Shown here: in pieces, positions 14,261 to 43,500 of the stretch
How the letters are laid out: each line of letters starts with the position of its first letter
How positions within the stretch are numbered: the first letter of the stretch is position 1
NCBI GenBank assembly: GCA_002633005.1
Contig: NMRA01000012.1
Coordinates: forward strand, 124,001-188,000
Reading direction: 5' to 3'
From: Phoronis australis
Taxonomy: Eukaryota > Phoronida > Phoronidae
DNA length: 64,000 nucleotides
Translations under genes and position numbers: made by a program
The notes under the pieces: model-generated
The model's database searches: none
Told to the model about the DNA's origin: nothing
Seen by the model: the letters and a program-made list of their open reading frames with translations, nothing else

Positions 14261-14405
14261 TCCAGGATTTTTTAAAAGGGTGGTTGGATAAAAGATTTTT
14301 TAAAGGAGATCCAAGTCAACATAGATTTGATATCAGTGAAATCAAGGGAAAAAAGGGGGGGTCCGGACCCCCTTGATCCCAACCCTCCACCTCCCCTGGA
14401 TCCAC
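14260..14405. mobile_element. Short palindrome-ended element
   Basis: Ends GGCGGATCCAGGATTTT and CTCCCCTGGATCCACA form short imperfect inverted repeats around AT-rich DNA and an internal GGGGGGGTCCGGACCCCC palindrome. The related GGGGCGAATCCTGGATTTT occurs at 49476. Confidence 0.45.
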
Positions 14406-14767
14406 ATTTCAGTGAGACTTTAGCCGCATTATCAAAATAGATCCCTGTGAAAGAAACACAAGTTGCAGACAGCGGTATATCCACGGTACCAGTCAAACTT
14501 CAAAAATACCACAGTTGAAACGCCACTACTTCATTACCGCGCATACGGGTGCTTGATCATTTCAAACAGATACCGTGGGTGTAGTACAGTTGTTTCACAT
14601 TGTACTCTTGTGTTCTCATGGCTCAAATGGTACACCTTTCCTCTTTTCTTCAAAATGCGTTTTTTCGGTCGCAAAACCAACTGTACTATCTTTTTAAGAT
14701 TTAAGAGGTGAATGTTGTGCCATCTATTGAGTGAAATGAACACCGAGGAGACAACTTTCGCGCTATC

Positions 14768-14775
14768 TGACGTCA
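14768..14775. promoter_or_regulatory. Consensus CRE (TGACGTCA) upstream of PYCR3
   Basis: A perfect palindromic CREB/ATF site about 570 bp before the PYCR3 ATG, near a TTCCGCC stretch. ATF4-type control of proline synthesis is known in vertebrates, but a full CRE alone is weak support. Confidence 0.3.
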
Positions 14776-15338
14776 CTGCTTTTTGCTGTCCACACTTCCG
14801 CCGTGTGTCCCTTGTATTGCTGTCCCCTGTGCGACGAGTGCACATACTGGGCGTGAACTTGGAATCCTGCTTAATCTCAAGATCGCGTATGCGTGAACTT
14901 GGATTTTGACATTCAATAAGGCAAAAAGGTGAAATTTTTGTTCGGTGAAAAGAAATTTTGTAATTATTGGCCTCGCGATCAACCATTTCCTCCTTTACCG
15001 TAACTTGTGTCGCTGAACTGGAGGAATATGTGAATGGCTGAATCCATTATTTTTTGGTGAAACTGATCGCCCGTAGTTGAAAAGGTTGGTTAAAATTGAC
15101 ATTATGTTATTCAAATGTAACTTATTCGGTACAGTGCAATTTTTATGAACACGAACGTGATTATTTGAATGAGCTTGTCAAGTTGCCTCGCGCATTCCAA
15201 ATTCACTCAACACTCACTTCTGCTTAATCTTAAGATTAAGCAAGATTCTAAGTTGACGTACAATACACACTTTAGTCAAAAGTTCATTCAGCTGTGATAT
15301 CTTAGGATATTGATCCGTTTTGTTCTCTAAAATTTCAG

Positions 15339-30960
<15,622 letters not shown>

Positions 30961-31373
30961 CTTGGCAATATCAGTATCAGTATCAGTATCACTTTTTTAC
31001 ATTTGCTTTGGTGTCAGGGTGATCGGTAACAGGCTAAAAAAGCATGTTTGATTCTGGTCTCCACCCAGACTCACTTTGAGACCTGCGCTCAATGACTGAA
31101 AAAAGAAAAACATGCCCACCTGCATCAATTTCGGGGAAAGGCTGGAATGTTATTTTTCACATACACAAGGGTAATCATGATTTGCCACGTGATGAGTAAA
31201 AAAACAAGTCCCTCGTCATTTTTTGCTCGTTTCGCGTGGATTTTCTTTTTTGAAATTTTGAGCAATTAAAAATACTGCAACACTGCCTTGATTTTCCAAA
31301 AAATGAAGACAAGTACCAACTAATGTTTTTTTTACCTTATGTAAACAACATTCTTTTGGCATTATGAGAAATA

Positions 31374-31539
31374 CAGTACAACTCGCGTAAGTTATGTTCA
31401 ACTGCACCATCCATGTAATGCAAAATCCGACTTATCTGAAGGGCAGTGGGCACAAACTAGATCATCCATAGTGTGGAACTTGGTCTGATTTAAGCAAAAA
31501 TCCAACTTAATGAATGTCCAACTTACGCGAGTTTTACTG
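31374..31539. mobile_element. Pogo/Tigger-like MITE, copy 1
   Basis: Flanked by TA on both sides. Inverted ends CAGTACAACTCGCGTAAGTT and its partner (AACTTACGCGAGTTTTACTG). 166 bp, no coding capacity. The CAGTA.AACTC ends and TA duplication are typical of pogo/Tigger elements. Confidence 0.8.
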
Positions 31540-32005
31540 TAGCAGCTGAATAATGGGACCATTTTGTCAGACAAAAAGGAACACGATTCATTCATAGACA
31601 TGCACTAATGCATGTGCCAGTCCTGTTTTTATTCTTGCGTCTTGAAGACTGTTGCTGATGATTCTTCCACTTATTCAATTTTAGACCTTCGCTTCTAGAT
31701 TAGACTTTGAAAGAGTTTAGATTTCCGTTTTCATGCACCACATGTGCTTTCCTGTGTTCTTGTCTAGTGAACACAATTCCATTCCCTCGAACTGTATTTA
31801 TTTTTCTCACACAACTGTACCTTTCCTGCAAGTATGTTCCCATTCACATCACTTTTGACCGACTTCATGAAACAATCACTTGTGAGAAAGAAAATGTGGT
31901 TCATGAGAAAATAACAAAAGACTGTTTTGTGTGAGAAATATCTGTAGGTAATAATGGTGGTTCAGTTAGTGAGGGACTGGCTACCCAGTAGTTCTGCAAT
32001 ATGGA

Positions 32006-32011
32006 AATAAA
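32006..32011 (+). terminator. Candidate PYCR3 poly(A) signal AATAAA
   Basis: An AATAAA hexamer about 1.05 kb past the PYCR3 stop, on the sense strand, in a region without other coding signal. An ATTAAA near 32873 is an alternative. The choice is inference. Confidence 0.35.
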
Positions 32012-32339
32012 TGGTTCAAGGGAAAGGGGAGATTTGAAATTCACTAGGTGTTACAGGTACAATGAGGGTCCTACTGGTAGAAATGCCTGCATTTAGATGA
32101 CTATGTAAGACCTTTTATTGGATACTGATGAAGTGTTTTCTGCTCTCAATCTATTTAACTGTTGAAACGGCGACCTTTCTTTGGCAACACCAAGCACCAC
32201 CTAGTGAGCATTGAGTCACTCATTTTGCTATGCAGATGTAGAACAGCTCACAGAGCTGGTGTAGGGCATATCACTGGAGCCACAAGATCCTCACTTGTTG
32301 GTCAGGAGGCATTTTGTACACAGACAGTCTACTAGATCT

Positions 32340-32548
32340 GGGGCCCGTTTCTCAGAGGGTATTGGCTGTTTTTTTTGTCTTTAGTGAAGTCTGAAATCTG
32401 GTTACAAATAGCCATGTGTAGATTTTTTGTTTTTTGCATTTCTCGTAATATTTCATCTGGTCTATGTGAGCAGAAAACAGATTTAGAACTGTGATTTGGC
32501 AGATTTTACGACTATCAATCTTAGTTCGATTTTCATGAAACGGGCAAA
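32340..32548. mobile_element. GGCCCGTTTC-ended MITE-like element
   Basis: Ends GGGGCCCGTTTCTCAGA and TTCATGAAACGGGC are inverted copies bounding about 210 bp of AT-rich DNA between the PYCR3 and RAD21 3' ends. Confidence 0.5.
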
Positions 32549-33922
32549 GCCGTACTTAGGTTTTCCAAGAAACCAGCATCTAGTGCATGGCTAAAGTATT
32601 CGGACAAAATGACCTGGAATTGCTGGTCACCATGGTTGGGCACAAGCCAAATTCATAGTCTGTCAAAAGTTCAAATGAAGGAATTTCCATGAAAGATAGC
32701 AGGGTTAATTAGAACAGATCATTGTCAGTTATTTCTGCTGTAAGCATGGCATACAAACAGTGTTGCATGCCATCACTTGTCTTATCATGTAAAGAGTAAG
32801 CTGTTGTATACAATTACTTGTGGCTTGTACCTAATGTGTTTACTTCATTGATATGTATACATAAAAATCTCATTAAAAATACAGCATCGGTAAAATTTGT
32901 TACATGTTGGCAGTTTTTTTACTCCAACTCCAGACTTAACCATCTTGTCATGTGCACAAACAGATGTAGAGACTTGTATTGACAGTTCATGTGGGAAGAA
33001 AGCAGAAATGCTTAGTAAACTCATCCACGTCCCTTAGGTAATACTTTGCATATACTGTGAGCGCATAACGCACAATACACCAAAAACATGAAAAAGACTT
33101 GCCATGTCCATCGCAAAATTCAGGCAAGGCACACTTTTAAACAAAAAGTTATACATTTACACATAATTATTGCTTGGTGTGTTATAAACAGATTATATAA
33201 ATTACAAAAAAACAATTTTGTTATTGACTGTGGTTAAAGGGTCTGTGAGTCAGACATGCACATTGTCATGGTCATGATGAGTTCTTGCTAGACATTTCCC
33301 TTACAAGAACAAAGTCACGCATGTACAAGGTTGACGGGACAGGTAATTGAGTGTGCCTTCTAGCGATCAAACTGAGGGAAACACCTTACATGCAGGTTTC
33401 AAAACTTGATATAATTACAAAACAACACACACTGGTGTTGGCTTATGTGGTAAATCCATAGTTGCCATAATTAACCTATGAATAAAGGACAGAGAAGACC
33501 CAAGTTGTTGACAATTGACCTGCAGATCATCAAGTTTGACAGGTGAGAAACCATGAATGACGGAACAAGATTATGTTTTGAAGGGCATTTTCTTCCAGAC
33601 TTTTGACATGCCCAACTCGGAGTCAATGGAGTTATTTTAAGTCTTAATTTTAATGCCAACTTTGAAAACTTGAGGGTGCCAGACATTTTGCGGTCTCCTG
33701 AAAAAAAAACGTGCAGAACTACACACCCCCAAAAAGCCTGATGTTGTTCAAGTTTTTGAATGACTGGAACCATTGTACATTGTATAATTGTACTTTGTCC
33801 AGATGAAAGCTCACAAGTGGTAAGTTTTCATTTCACATCCATTTGAAATTACACATTATGGGCCTCCAAACATGAACTCGATATTATTCAATGTAAACAA
33901 TCTTTTCCCTGCTAAAACATTC

Positions 33923-33928
33923 TTTATT
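33923..33928 (-). terminator. Candidate RAD21 poly(A) signal
   Basis: TTTATT on the plus strand reads AATAAA in the RAD21 sense, about 350 bp past the RAD21 stop. RAD21 and PYCR3 are convergent, with about 3.3 kb between their stop codons. Confidence 0.5.
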
Positions 33929-34279
33929 GTAAAAAGGCAAAAATAAGATTTCAGGACTACATTACAAAAGATAGACTATGGTTTAAAAAAGTACGGTTTA
34001 AATAAGAGTGTGAGAGATATCCAGTATTACCTAGGAATTATCTAGCACAAGTTCATGTTCTAGTCAAATAAAACTATGATTTCAAATGAAGTTCAGTTTG
34101 GTTCTGCAAAATACAACATAGGCTTTAAAAGACATAAGATTTACATTTACATAAAAATGAACACCAAGTGTAATAATTACTCAAGGCTATTGAGAAAGCG
34201 CTTGCCGACTTGCATGAGAAAGAGTAACCGGCAGTCTGTCATAATTCACACCATGCTTCTTCCCACTCTAGCAAGAGTT

Positions 34280-34561
34280 CTAGTAGACTGTCTCAAATCT
34301 CGGTCCTTTGCTGATCATAATCTCTGCGTACGGTTCAGCCTGCGCCACGCTAACCGCTTGTTGTTTCTGCAGTACGAGAAACGTATAAAACTTAGAAGCT
34401 GCTTGCTTTCTGTTGTTGCCCCTTGTCAGCTCCTTGAAGCCTATCGTCTTCTGCTTCTGCAGGACCCTTGTCAGCGTCAGTAACATCTGTTGTGTCCTCT
34501 TGTTCACACGGGCTTCTTCCTGAGTGCTGTCTAAAGCTTCACCCTCGATATCCTCAATAGG
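34280..34561 (-). CDS. RAD21: RAD21 terminal exon, SMC1-binding winged helix
   Basis: Encodes 93 residues and the stop. [16 protein letters not shown], then [20 protein letters not shown] and [14 protein letters not shown], match the C-terminal winged-helix domain of kleisins nearly residue for residue. Confidence 0.97.
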   Translation of the reverse strand, partial: PIEDIEGEALDSTQEEARVNKRTQQMLLTLTRVLQKQKTIGFKELTRGNNRKQAASKFYTFLVLQKQQAVSVAQAEPYAEIMISKGPRFETVY

Positions 34562-37500
34562 CTGAAATAAGATACGAATGTATTTACGATGTTGGGACAA
34601 CCATAACCATGCATATCTGAATTTATTTGGATTTTCAGTATCCACTACCATAGTGTGAATAAGTGGACAATAGACCCGCAAAACCTGTTTTGAAGTTAAT
34701 ACCACCAATATTCAATACTAAACCACAACAACGAAGTAATGTTAAATGTCGCACTCGCATGAGTATGTTTAAGCTGACCCATATAAGTGGATGTGAACTA
34801 AAGAGATCTACTTATGTCTTGAACAATTGCCAAACCAAGCAGAGAATTTTTGAAGTCCTACAGTTGAACTATTGTTTCAACAAACATCAAAGTACCTTCA
34901 AACTCTGCACGGTAAAATGATAGTTCGCTGTAACCAGAGTAGACTTACATACGTTAGGTGATATCGGAACACATGTACATTTTATCACTGCTAACATTGT
35001 GATATGAGTACACTGTAACAATATTAAATTGTTTTGGCTTTTAATGACGACATACTTTGCAACAAAAACAGGGAAAATTCCTGTCTATCCTCAATCTTGA
35101 CTTTTCTAAAATTGGCAAATGTCTAGTACAACGAGCACAGCACAGGCCAATCTTGCTCACCTGTTGTACTGAGACCTCTGCAGGTAATGGCTCAAGTTCA
35201 GCGGGCACCTCAATTTGAGGTGCTTCAAAGTCAACAGGCGGAACCTGGACACTGGGCATCTCAGCAGACTTCTCCTGCAAACAGAAGATACAAAACCATT
35301 GACATGCACCAACGAGCAGCATGCATTCAATGAAATAATGCGTTCAACGAGCAACACAGCAAGAGCGGATTGAATAAGAAGTTGGATATAATTCTATTTT
35401 GTGACGAGTATGTGAGATAGCATTGCGAGTAATCCGAGTCATTCCACTGGTTTGTAAATCTTGATTGTCACGGTAGGAAATTCCAGGGAAGACAAACTGC
35501 TCTGAGACGATCCCCTCCCAGACAGACTAGGCTGAAACATGCATTGCTCTCTGTTCACGTGGTGTTAGAGAGTTGGACAACATGCACTGCATACTGTTCA
35601 CTTGGTATTTGAGAGTAGGAAAACGTATACTTCACTCTATTAACATGGTGTTTGGGAGCTGGAAAACACCTACTAAAAACTGTTCCATACTCAACTAACT
35701 GACCTGTAATGATTTATCAGTTTGCCGCGTTGACCTAGTTGACGTCTCAGCCAAGGTGGAAGGCTCCTCGATTATAGTTGAATATTCTTTCTGTGGAACA
35801 AGTTCCCCTGAAGAAAACAAATTTGAAAGAACTGAAGTGACAAGGCATTTTGCGAAGGCACCAAAAGGGAAAGTGATCACAAGAGAACTGAAAAGAATAT
35901 CCCCACTTCATAACTTGACCTACAAATCACTGAAGCAGTTGATGTAACCTAGAATCTACAGCTCAATTCAGGTTCAAATAGTTAAAACTACTCAAAACAT
36001 ACGGTTCTGTTCATGAAACTCGAGATGCAAATGCACCACCAGGAAAACTAACTGAGCTAATGGTCCATTGCATATGCCAAGAATGAATGCTGATCCCTCA
36101 CTGATTTATACAGTAAACACTTCGGAATGCATCCAGTCACTGAAGTATAGAGGGGATGATATAAGCAAAAGTCCGCTTCACACATGACCAGAGAGTTAGG
36201 ATTAAGAACTAACAAGACAATGAAGGACTAAACATTGTAACAACTGTTCTACCTCTACAGGCACAGCTCCTGCACTATCCTTACCAGCAAACGGGTGCTC
36301 GTCATCACGTGCCAGTTCTGGTGGATCTAGCTGTAAACTATCCTGAAGTTCTTCTCGCTCTTCCCATTCCTCCAGGCCACGAGTGACAAGATTACGTACA
36401 AACATCTGCAATGGACCGAGTGGACTTGATGTAGAATATAGAGGACTGAGACAAGGTACAAGACTTACATTTGGGCTTACTGTCAACAGTATGGTTTGTT
36501 GAAGGGAATGATTTAATCATGCAACTACCAATATCTATTAAAGAAGGCAAGGAAATGACAATCTATCGCATCTACCCCACCCCCACTGGTCTGAAAATGA
36601 ACCGGGGTAGAGACCATACGCAACTTCGGTGGTTTTTTGGCCTAACAGCATTTTGGTGCATAAAGCATTGTACATGAAAGTTTCATATGTATCCAATCAA
36701 CCATTTCTGAGATATGACATCACAGATATGATATCACGAAGCTGACCAAAGTTGAAATTCTTCTAAGGACCACCATAACCCTAAAAAACATGTCTATGGT
36801 GAACAGGAGGACAGAACACCAAACATACTGTCACTTCAGTCTGGACAAAACAAGCAACACTACCATAACTTACCTTAGCCAAGAACTTGGAGGGAATCCT
36901 TCTGCCAGATAGTGCAAACAGTTTCTCCACTCCGCCCGTTTCTTTCCAGTGCATCAACTTCTTGGTAGGTGGTGCCAGGTCCAGTGTGGTGACAATGTCG
37001 GATGAGTCGGATAGTTGTAGCTTCATGCTCTCACTAGGAATACCCTTCTGTTCATCCACTATCAGCTTCCTCTTTCGCTTGGCTTTCCTTTCACCAGCAC
37101 CTGTTTATAGTTGGATACAATTTAAGGACTTCAGCAATCAACCAGCAACAACAGAGAAACACACTACACGTCCAAGATACTCAAACTGGACTTTCAATGA
37201 AGTAAAGAAAATGCTAGAAATTCTTAAACAATGACATTAGCAGCCACACAAGTAAATGTTGATGGAAGCATTCATCAAGGCTGATCCACAACAAAAATTC
37301 ATATTTAAGCTTTAGCACAACGTGGCCACAAACCTGGGGTGACAGTGACATCTAGTGGTTCCAAGGCAAATGCCTCCTCTACATTAGACATTAGAGTGGT
37401 CTGTTCACCAGTGCGCATGGCGCTGGTCTCCACAGTCGTATGTTCCTCTTCTCGGGGCAGTTCAAGAGGTCTTTCCTTCTCGGCTGAAAGTGTTAAACAA

Positions 37501-40500
37501 ATGTAACAATAACTATATATTGAAAAGCATTAACATTAAGAGACGAAACTCTCAGAGCCAAATCCTGTTGAAACAAGTCCATCATTACTGCTATTATATG
37601 CCATCTTAGCAAATTAAAATTTATTGAAATAGAAGAGAGGTCGACTTGGATGAACAAAACTCTTCCAGTAACACAGTCAGTGCACAACAAACACTGTACA
37701 CTCTTAAGCACAAAAGGTCATTCCATAAACTGTATTCTGGGACTTGAGTTATAAATTTGTTGACTGGTAAGATATTTACTCAAAATTTTTATTCAATACC
37801 TTTGAGGTTTTGCCACAGTTAAGCAATGCTCAGGATAATACTTGGCTCGTGAATGTTTTGCTGAGTTATTCCCACACTTAACGATTCACGGCCAAAGTAT
37901 TTTCATACACAGACCAACCCACCTTCCTTTTCAGGCATCTCTGATGGCTGGATCTCTGGAACCATGCAAACCTCAGCCATAGGCGCAGCATCTTCAAATA
38001 GGCCACCCCCATCCATGCTGAAGGCATCACCTAGAGACAAGGACACGACAGCTCACTTGACAAATGTTCATTAGGTAGACAACAGGGTGGAAATCATGAA
38101 CAATGATAAATAAAAACTACGGAGTCTAGTTAAACACGTAATGCACTCTGACTTAGTGATACTTAAACATCATAAAGCACGTGATCCTCTTTTAAACAAA
38201 CAAGATCATCTGCATTTACTACAAATGAATGTACATTTCCACATACTTAAGTAGCTGCACATCAGAAAGAACTTTGCACAATTACTAACTTAAAAGACCA
38301 ACATGGTGTTATGCCTACTATCAACACAATGGCAAAGAAATAAGCGCGCTACTGTCAGCAACGCAACAAAGAGCACATTTGGAAATGAGGTTCAAAAAAC
38401 CCCAATCAAAGTTCTTTCAAGAGTGTTTTGCAATTCTTGCTCATAAATAGACAGTAGTAATGCAAAACGATGAAATGTGCCATCAACTGCAAAGCAAACA
38501 GTTTGCTCCCAGGAGTATTCATTAGTATTAAAATGTTACAATTAGATTTAGTTGGCCACTATTAGGATTTTCCGTAGATAAGCCCGTGTCCGTGTACTCG
38601 GAAAATGAAAATTTTCAGGCATTTTAGTAGCACCAAATAAACACCCGGGCGTTTCTTCACAAAGGAGGGCGTGTAAACAGAAAGCCATGGTTTTGTTGAC
38701 GTTTTTTACTTAAAACTGTGTTTTTAAATTTTATATTAATAAATGCATAGTTCGCAAACACCTTGTTCGTTTTTATAAATGATAAATGCTCCACAAAACA
38801 GAATATGTGACAAAAAGTTGACGCTGTATGGGCTTTTAAGAGAAAAATTTCCGACTAAACGCCCAGGGGCGTTTCATTGGGTGATTTATCTAAGGAACAT
38901 CCTGGCGTGACATCAAAGCTGTAGCATCAAGGTTCATCACAAAAATCAATAGGTGACATTTTCTTTTTTAAAATTATGGGCAAGATTTTTTTCTCAAGTT
39001 TTTGACCCCTAAAAGGGTCATTAAAATATATCAATTTCATCTCAGTTGACCACTAAAGCCTCACCACAGTAAACCTCACATAGGTCCAAGACACACACGT
39101 TGATTTTCTACAAAAGTTCTGCAATCGATCCTCTAATAAAGGCCTATGTGCAAGTCGTACTTCTTTTGTCAATCTTCCAATCTTCACTTAACTCCAACAA
39201 AATGTATGGGCCAATTAACTCAATTTCCCCATTTTTACCTCTCACTAAATTGCGGGCTTATGCAGTACTTAACTCTTCCCAAACACTAGACAAAATTTAT
39301 TCCAAGATAGCCAACCACAACAATGCACGTGTAGCCTCGACTCATTTTACATCCTGTATGGTGACCCAGATGGGCAGAACTTTTAACCTGAATGAGATGT
39401 AAACCCCCACGAATTGCCCAAGATGGATTTGTGAAAGGATTCTGCTTTCCTTAATCATAACTGGGTCAAATGCATAGCGCACTTGACCCTGAAGACAACT
39501 TGAATACCACCTTTCTAGGATTAAATTTCTAGGTGTAGTTGGATATAACTTACAACTTGCTGTATTGGCCAAGAAAGTGAAATACACCTCTTATGTGTGG
39601 TCAAATATTAACATACTTTTAAAGCATACGACTGAACGAAGGCACCACAGTTGGCAATAAAGTTATCCAACAGAACTCAAACACATTTTCAAAAGAAATT
39701 GCCAAAGGATCTTTTTGGACACAAATTTACTTCGCAAAAAATGGATGCTTCTAAGGGGTGCTTTTGATAATAGCGGTATCAATACCAACAACTGCTTTAT
39801 CCGTTTCAAAATAAAAAACATATACATTTAATGATACACAAATCATTACCGAACAACTCGTGGTCGACATCACCACCAAAATTGTCTTCATTGTCATCGT
39901 CTGAGGAGTCACCGCCCACTGCTGTTAGTGTCAAATAAAACAAGTGAGCAAAGAACTGTAGAAACAGAATGCAACAATAACACAACATTCAGCACAAACC
40001 CGACAGCAGCAAGTTAACTGAAAGCACACAAACGTTTCTCAGATTTTAAGCAAGATCTGCTGAGGAATCATACAGCAAAATTCAATTTATCTAGTCTGAG
40101 CACATAACACCCAGCTAATCAAAGTAAAACATACAACAGGTCATAAAAACAAACTTATCTCTACATAAAGGAAACGGGGTGTTCATAAATTGCAGACTGC
40201 TTTTAAAGCCAAGTTGCTTTTCAAAGTTTGAAAATGGACCAATTCCTTCTGTATTCATTTTTAAAATGCTGAAAAGTCTTCTAAGGGCTAAACTTTCTTA
40301 AATTTTACCCTCGGATATAAATACAGCATGAATGACTCAACTGCATGAAAACGGGCTAAACGTTACTCTTTTGTACTCATCCAGTTTTCATCAACATTAT
40401 ATAAGGATTAATAAACATGACCAGCACCTTGACACCATAGCAACAGATTACATACCCATGAAGCCCTCTCCCTCGTCTCCAAAGCCATCATTCTTCATGC

Positions 40501-43500
40501 TCCCTCCAAACTCATCCACATCCATAGGCTTCTCACCACCACTCTTGTCACCATCCACAAACGTCACGTTGGATGAATCAGTGTTCTTATACAGAGACTC
40601 ATTGTTGGCAGGATCGCGCAGGATCTCACGGCCGTCATCAAAACCATAGTCACCTGAAAATGACGACCGATGGTAAGAAAACAATTGGCAAATCCAGTAA
40701 TACAGGCCAAACCTTGAGAGTCCAAACCATTACATTCACAACTGTCTATATTCAGTCCAACGTTTGAGGGCAACTTTCCAGAAACACAAAAACAATGTTT
40801 AGAGACTACCACGATAAACTCTCACCAATTTCGGACAAAAATTAGCCAAAATTACTCTTTACTCTTTTTTCAACATCTTGTAAAATGATTGTTAATGCCT
40901 ACTACTTTTCAAAATATAGGTTGACTAGCGCTAACCCGAGGAAGTTGCGAGTTGAGGTAATGACAGTGTTACTCGAGACTGGGGAAATTGGGTTTTGTGT
41001 TCATTAACTGCCTTTGACTTCAGAAATTCAAATGACTTGAAAATGTATACTACCAGATAAGATAGAAAGCACGTTGCAGGAAGGCAGAAATTATTTGGTC
41101 TCATCAACTCCTACCAGGCCCTGGTCAATAACTACTAATTGAAAACAATTTCTGTCCCCAACCAATTATCTTAAGGTAGGTGGATACACAAAAAAAATAA
41201 TTTTGACTGTTTTTTACATTTTTATGTCATCCTAATCTTTAATTCTTGATGCACAGTATACTGAAGAAAAATAAAATCATTCTGAAAATCCAAAGTTGTT
41301 TTTTTAGCTATATTTGACCAAGCCTCAGTAAGTCGTATGGCTTGAGTGCTCACCAGCTCAGTGATTGACAACTNTTGATGATGATCCCTGTGCATTTTGA
41401 AAAAAAATTCGAGGTAAAATTGGATTTTTTGAAAATTAAAAAATACGATTTTTTAAAAAAACGAACTACAAAAATAACTTTTTTTTTCGATTTTTGTCAC
41501 TTTCAGAGTCATGTCTAACTAGTTAAAACTCCCTTTTTACTCATTTTAATTAGGAACCTGGAGATTTGATCAGTGTATACACCTACCTTAATTCCCACAA
41601 GAAAAATAATTTTTAATCTACTCATCATGAAAGTTACAGGTATGAATCAGCTGAAAATCTCAACGCTACACATCTCTTATGAAAAAGGCAGAAAATAAAA
41701 TGTCACTTGTCTGACATACTGCGTATGAGATTACTCAGATTATATCACACTTGTGCACGTCACATCTTGCTGTTTGTGGAAAGTTCAACTCTTGAAATCA
41801 ATAATTCATCACATTAGTGCATACCATAACAGCAGCATGTGTTAAAACAACATTAATTGAAGCATGCATTAGTAAAGAAACATCAGTGATTTACAAGTTA
41901 CAATGCAGTAATAACTGATAGTACTGTTACAACAACTGGTTAAAATAAACATACAGAAAATGTGAAACAAAATGAGGAAAAGTTAGAAACACAGGAAGAC
42001 AGAGTTTTAGAAAATGTAATTTTTGTGCATTTCACAAAGCATAACCCTCACTCACCTGTCCACTGAGAGGGTAGTATTTTGGATGAGGAAAAAATGTAGG
42101 AATTGGACTAACCTACGTGGCAGGGGTGTCAGGTAGTGAACCCAGCACTCACATGAAAGACTTTTTGTGCTCAATACTATGTGATCACATAAATTCAGAT
42201 TCTGCTCTCCACATCAAAGCTGTAAACACTGGAAAAGCACAACTCAAGTGAGAATTTTTCTAAGTTAATAAAACCTGAATCTGTGAATTAAGTGATTCTA
42301 ACCAGGGTTCCCCCTAGATTTGAAAGGAGCGTGGTGGTGAATGGCCAAAACGGGGTGCAAAGCCCGTTGCCGCACGCGAACATGAGAAGTGGTATCCCCT
42401 ATTGCCTGGGTTTCGAAAGGAGCGTGGTGGTGAATTCTTGACGTGGATGAGGAACCTGGCGCCACATGCGAACATCATGTAGTGGAAGTATTTGGGCAAA
42501 GGATACTTAACAAGACAAATTGGCAATGAAGAGTCTGGCATAGTGAGATCTCTGTTGAGACACAGTTGTAGATGCACTTGTTTTGAGTACAAAAAAGTGT
42601 TACTTTAGCGAGCCCTGGCGCTTCCCCATTTTAGAAAATTCGCATCACGGTCGTTGCCTGTTTCCCGTCAGTATTAAGTTGATGTGCACTGTTGAATAGC
42701 CAGGCAGAGACGAGGTACGAAAGGGGATTGAATGATTGTGTTTAACGGTGCCGCAATTCAAGATCCCATTGTAAAATTATTATTTTTCCCTTTTGATTCA
42801 CAAACGGCGAAAGGTGCCGTGTGACTTGTACTTATTCACTATAACTAGCGATCATTTTTACTTGGGATTCATTTTACAAGCGATCACTTTACTAGCAATC
42901 ATTTTTACTAGCGATCATTTTTACTAGCAATCACTTTTTACTAGTGATCATTTTTACTAGTGATTTTTGTGTGGCGGTGAAGTTTCCCCGTCACGATTAG
43001 GTGTGTTTCAGTCAATTTGAGTATGATTCACGAGTGGCGGGGCCAAAAAGGAGCATGGCGGGCCACCCAGAAGTTTACACGCAGGGGAAACCCTGCTAAC
43101 CACGAGGGGAATTTTTTCGCTTGATGAGAAACTTCATGTGAGTTTTAAGATTCATTTCAGAGGAGATGGGGCATGGAGGACCTCACAAAGCAGGATTGGG
43201 ACAACAGTTTTTCATTGAGATTGCAAAACTTGTCAAACGAAACTAAACTGAGCCCATATATCAAAACAGATAGCATGAATAACAGAACAGGAAAAGCACA
43301 TAAAATAAACCATAAGCTTAACTTATACAACAATAACTAATGGTAATTTGCTATTCTTATTTTTAGAGAAAATGAAATAGCACCTGATCAACCTTTGGTA
43401 GACTCAGTGTCACTAAACACAAGTACAGAGATTGAAGAGAGGGGGGTGTGGTGAAACTAAAAAATGCTAATATAAACTAATCATGCTGTGTACAGCGGAA

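Noticed and set aside
14534-14986. 150-codon minus-strand open frame upstream of PYCR3
   Set aside because: No recognisable domain, no codon or splice support, and an overlapping open frame on the other strand.
34076-34483. 135-codon plus-strand frame in the RAD21 3' region
   Set aside because: It is antisense to the highly conserved RAD21 winged-helix exon.
36887-37234. 115-codon plus-strand frame
   Set aside because: Antisense shadow of the RAD21 central exon.
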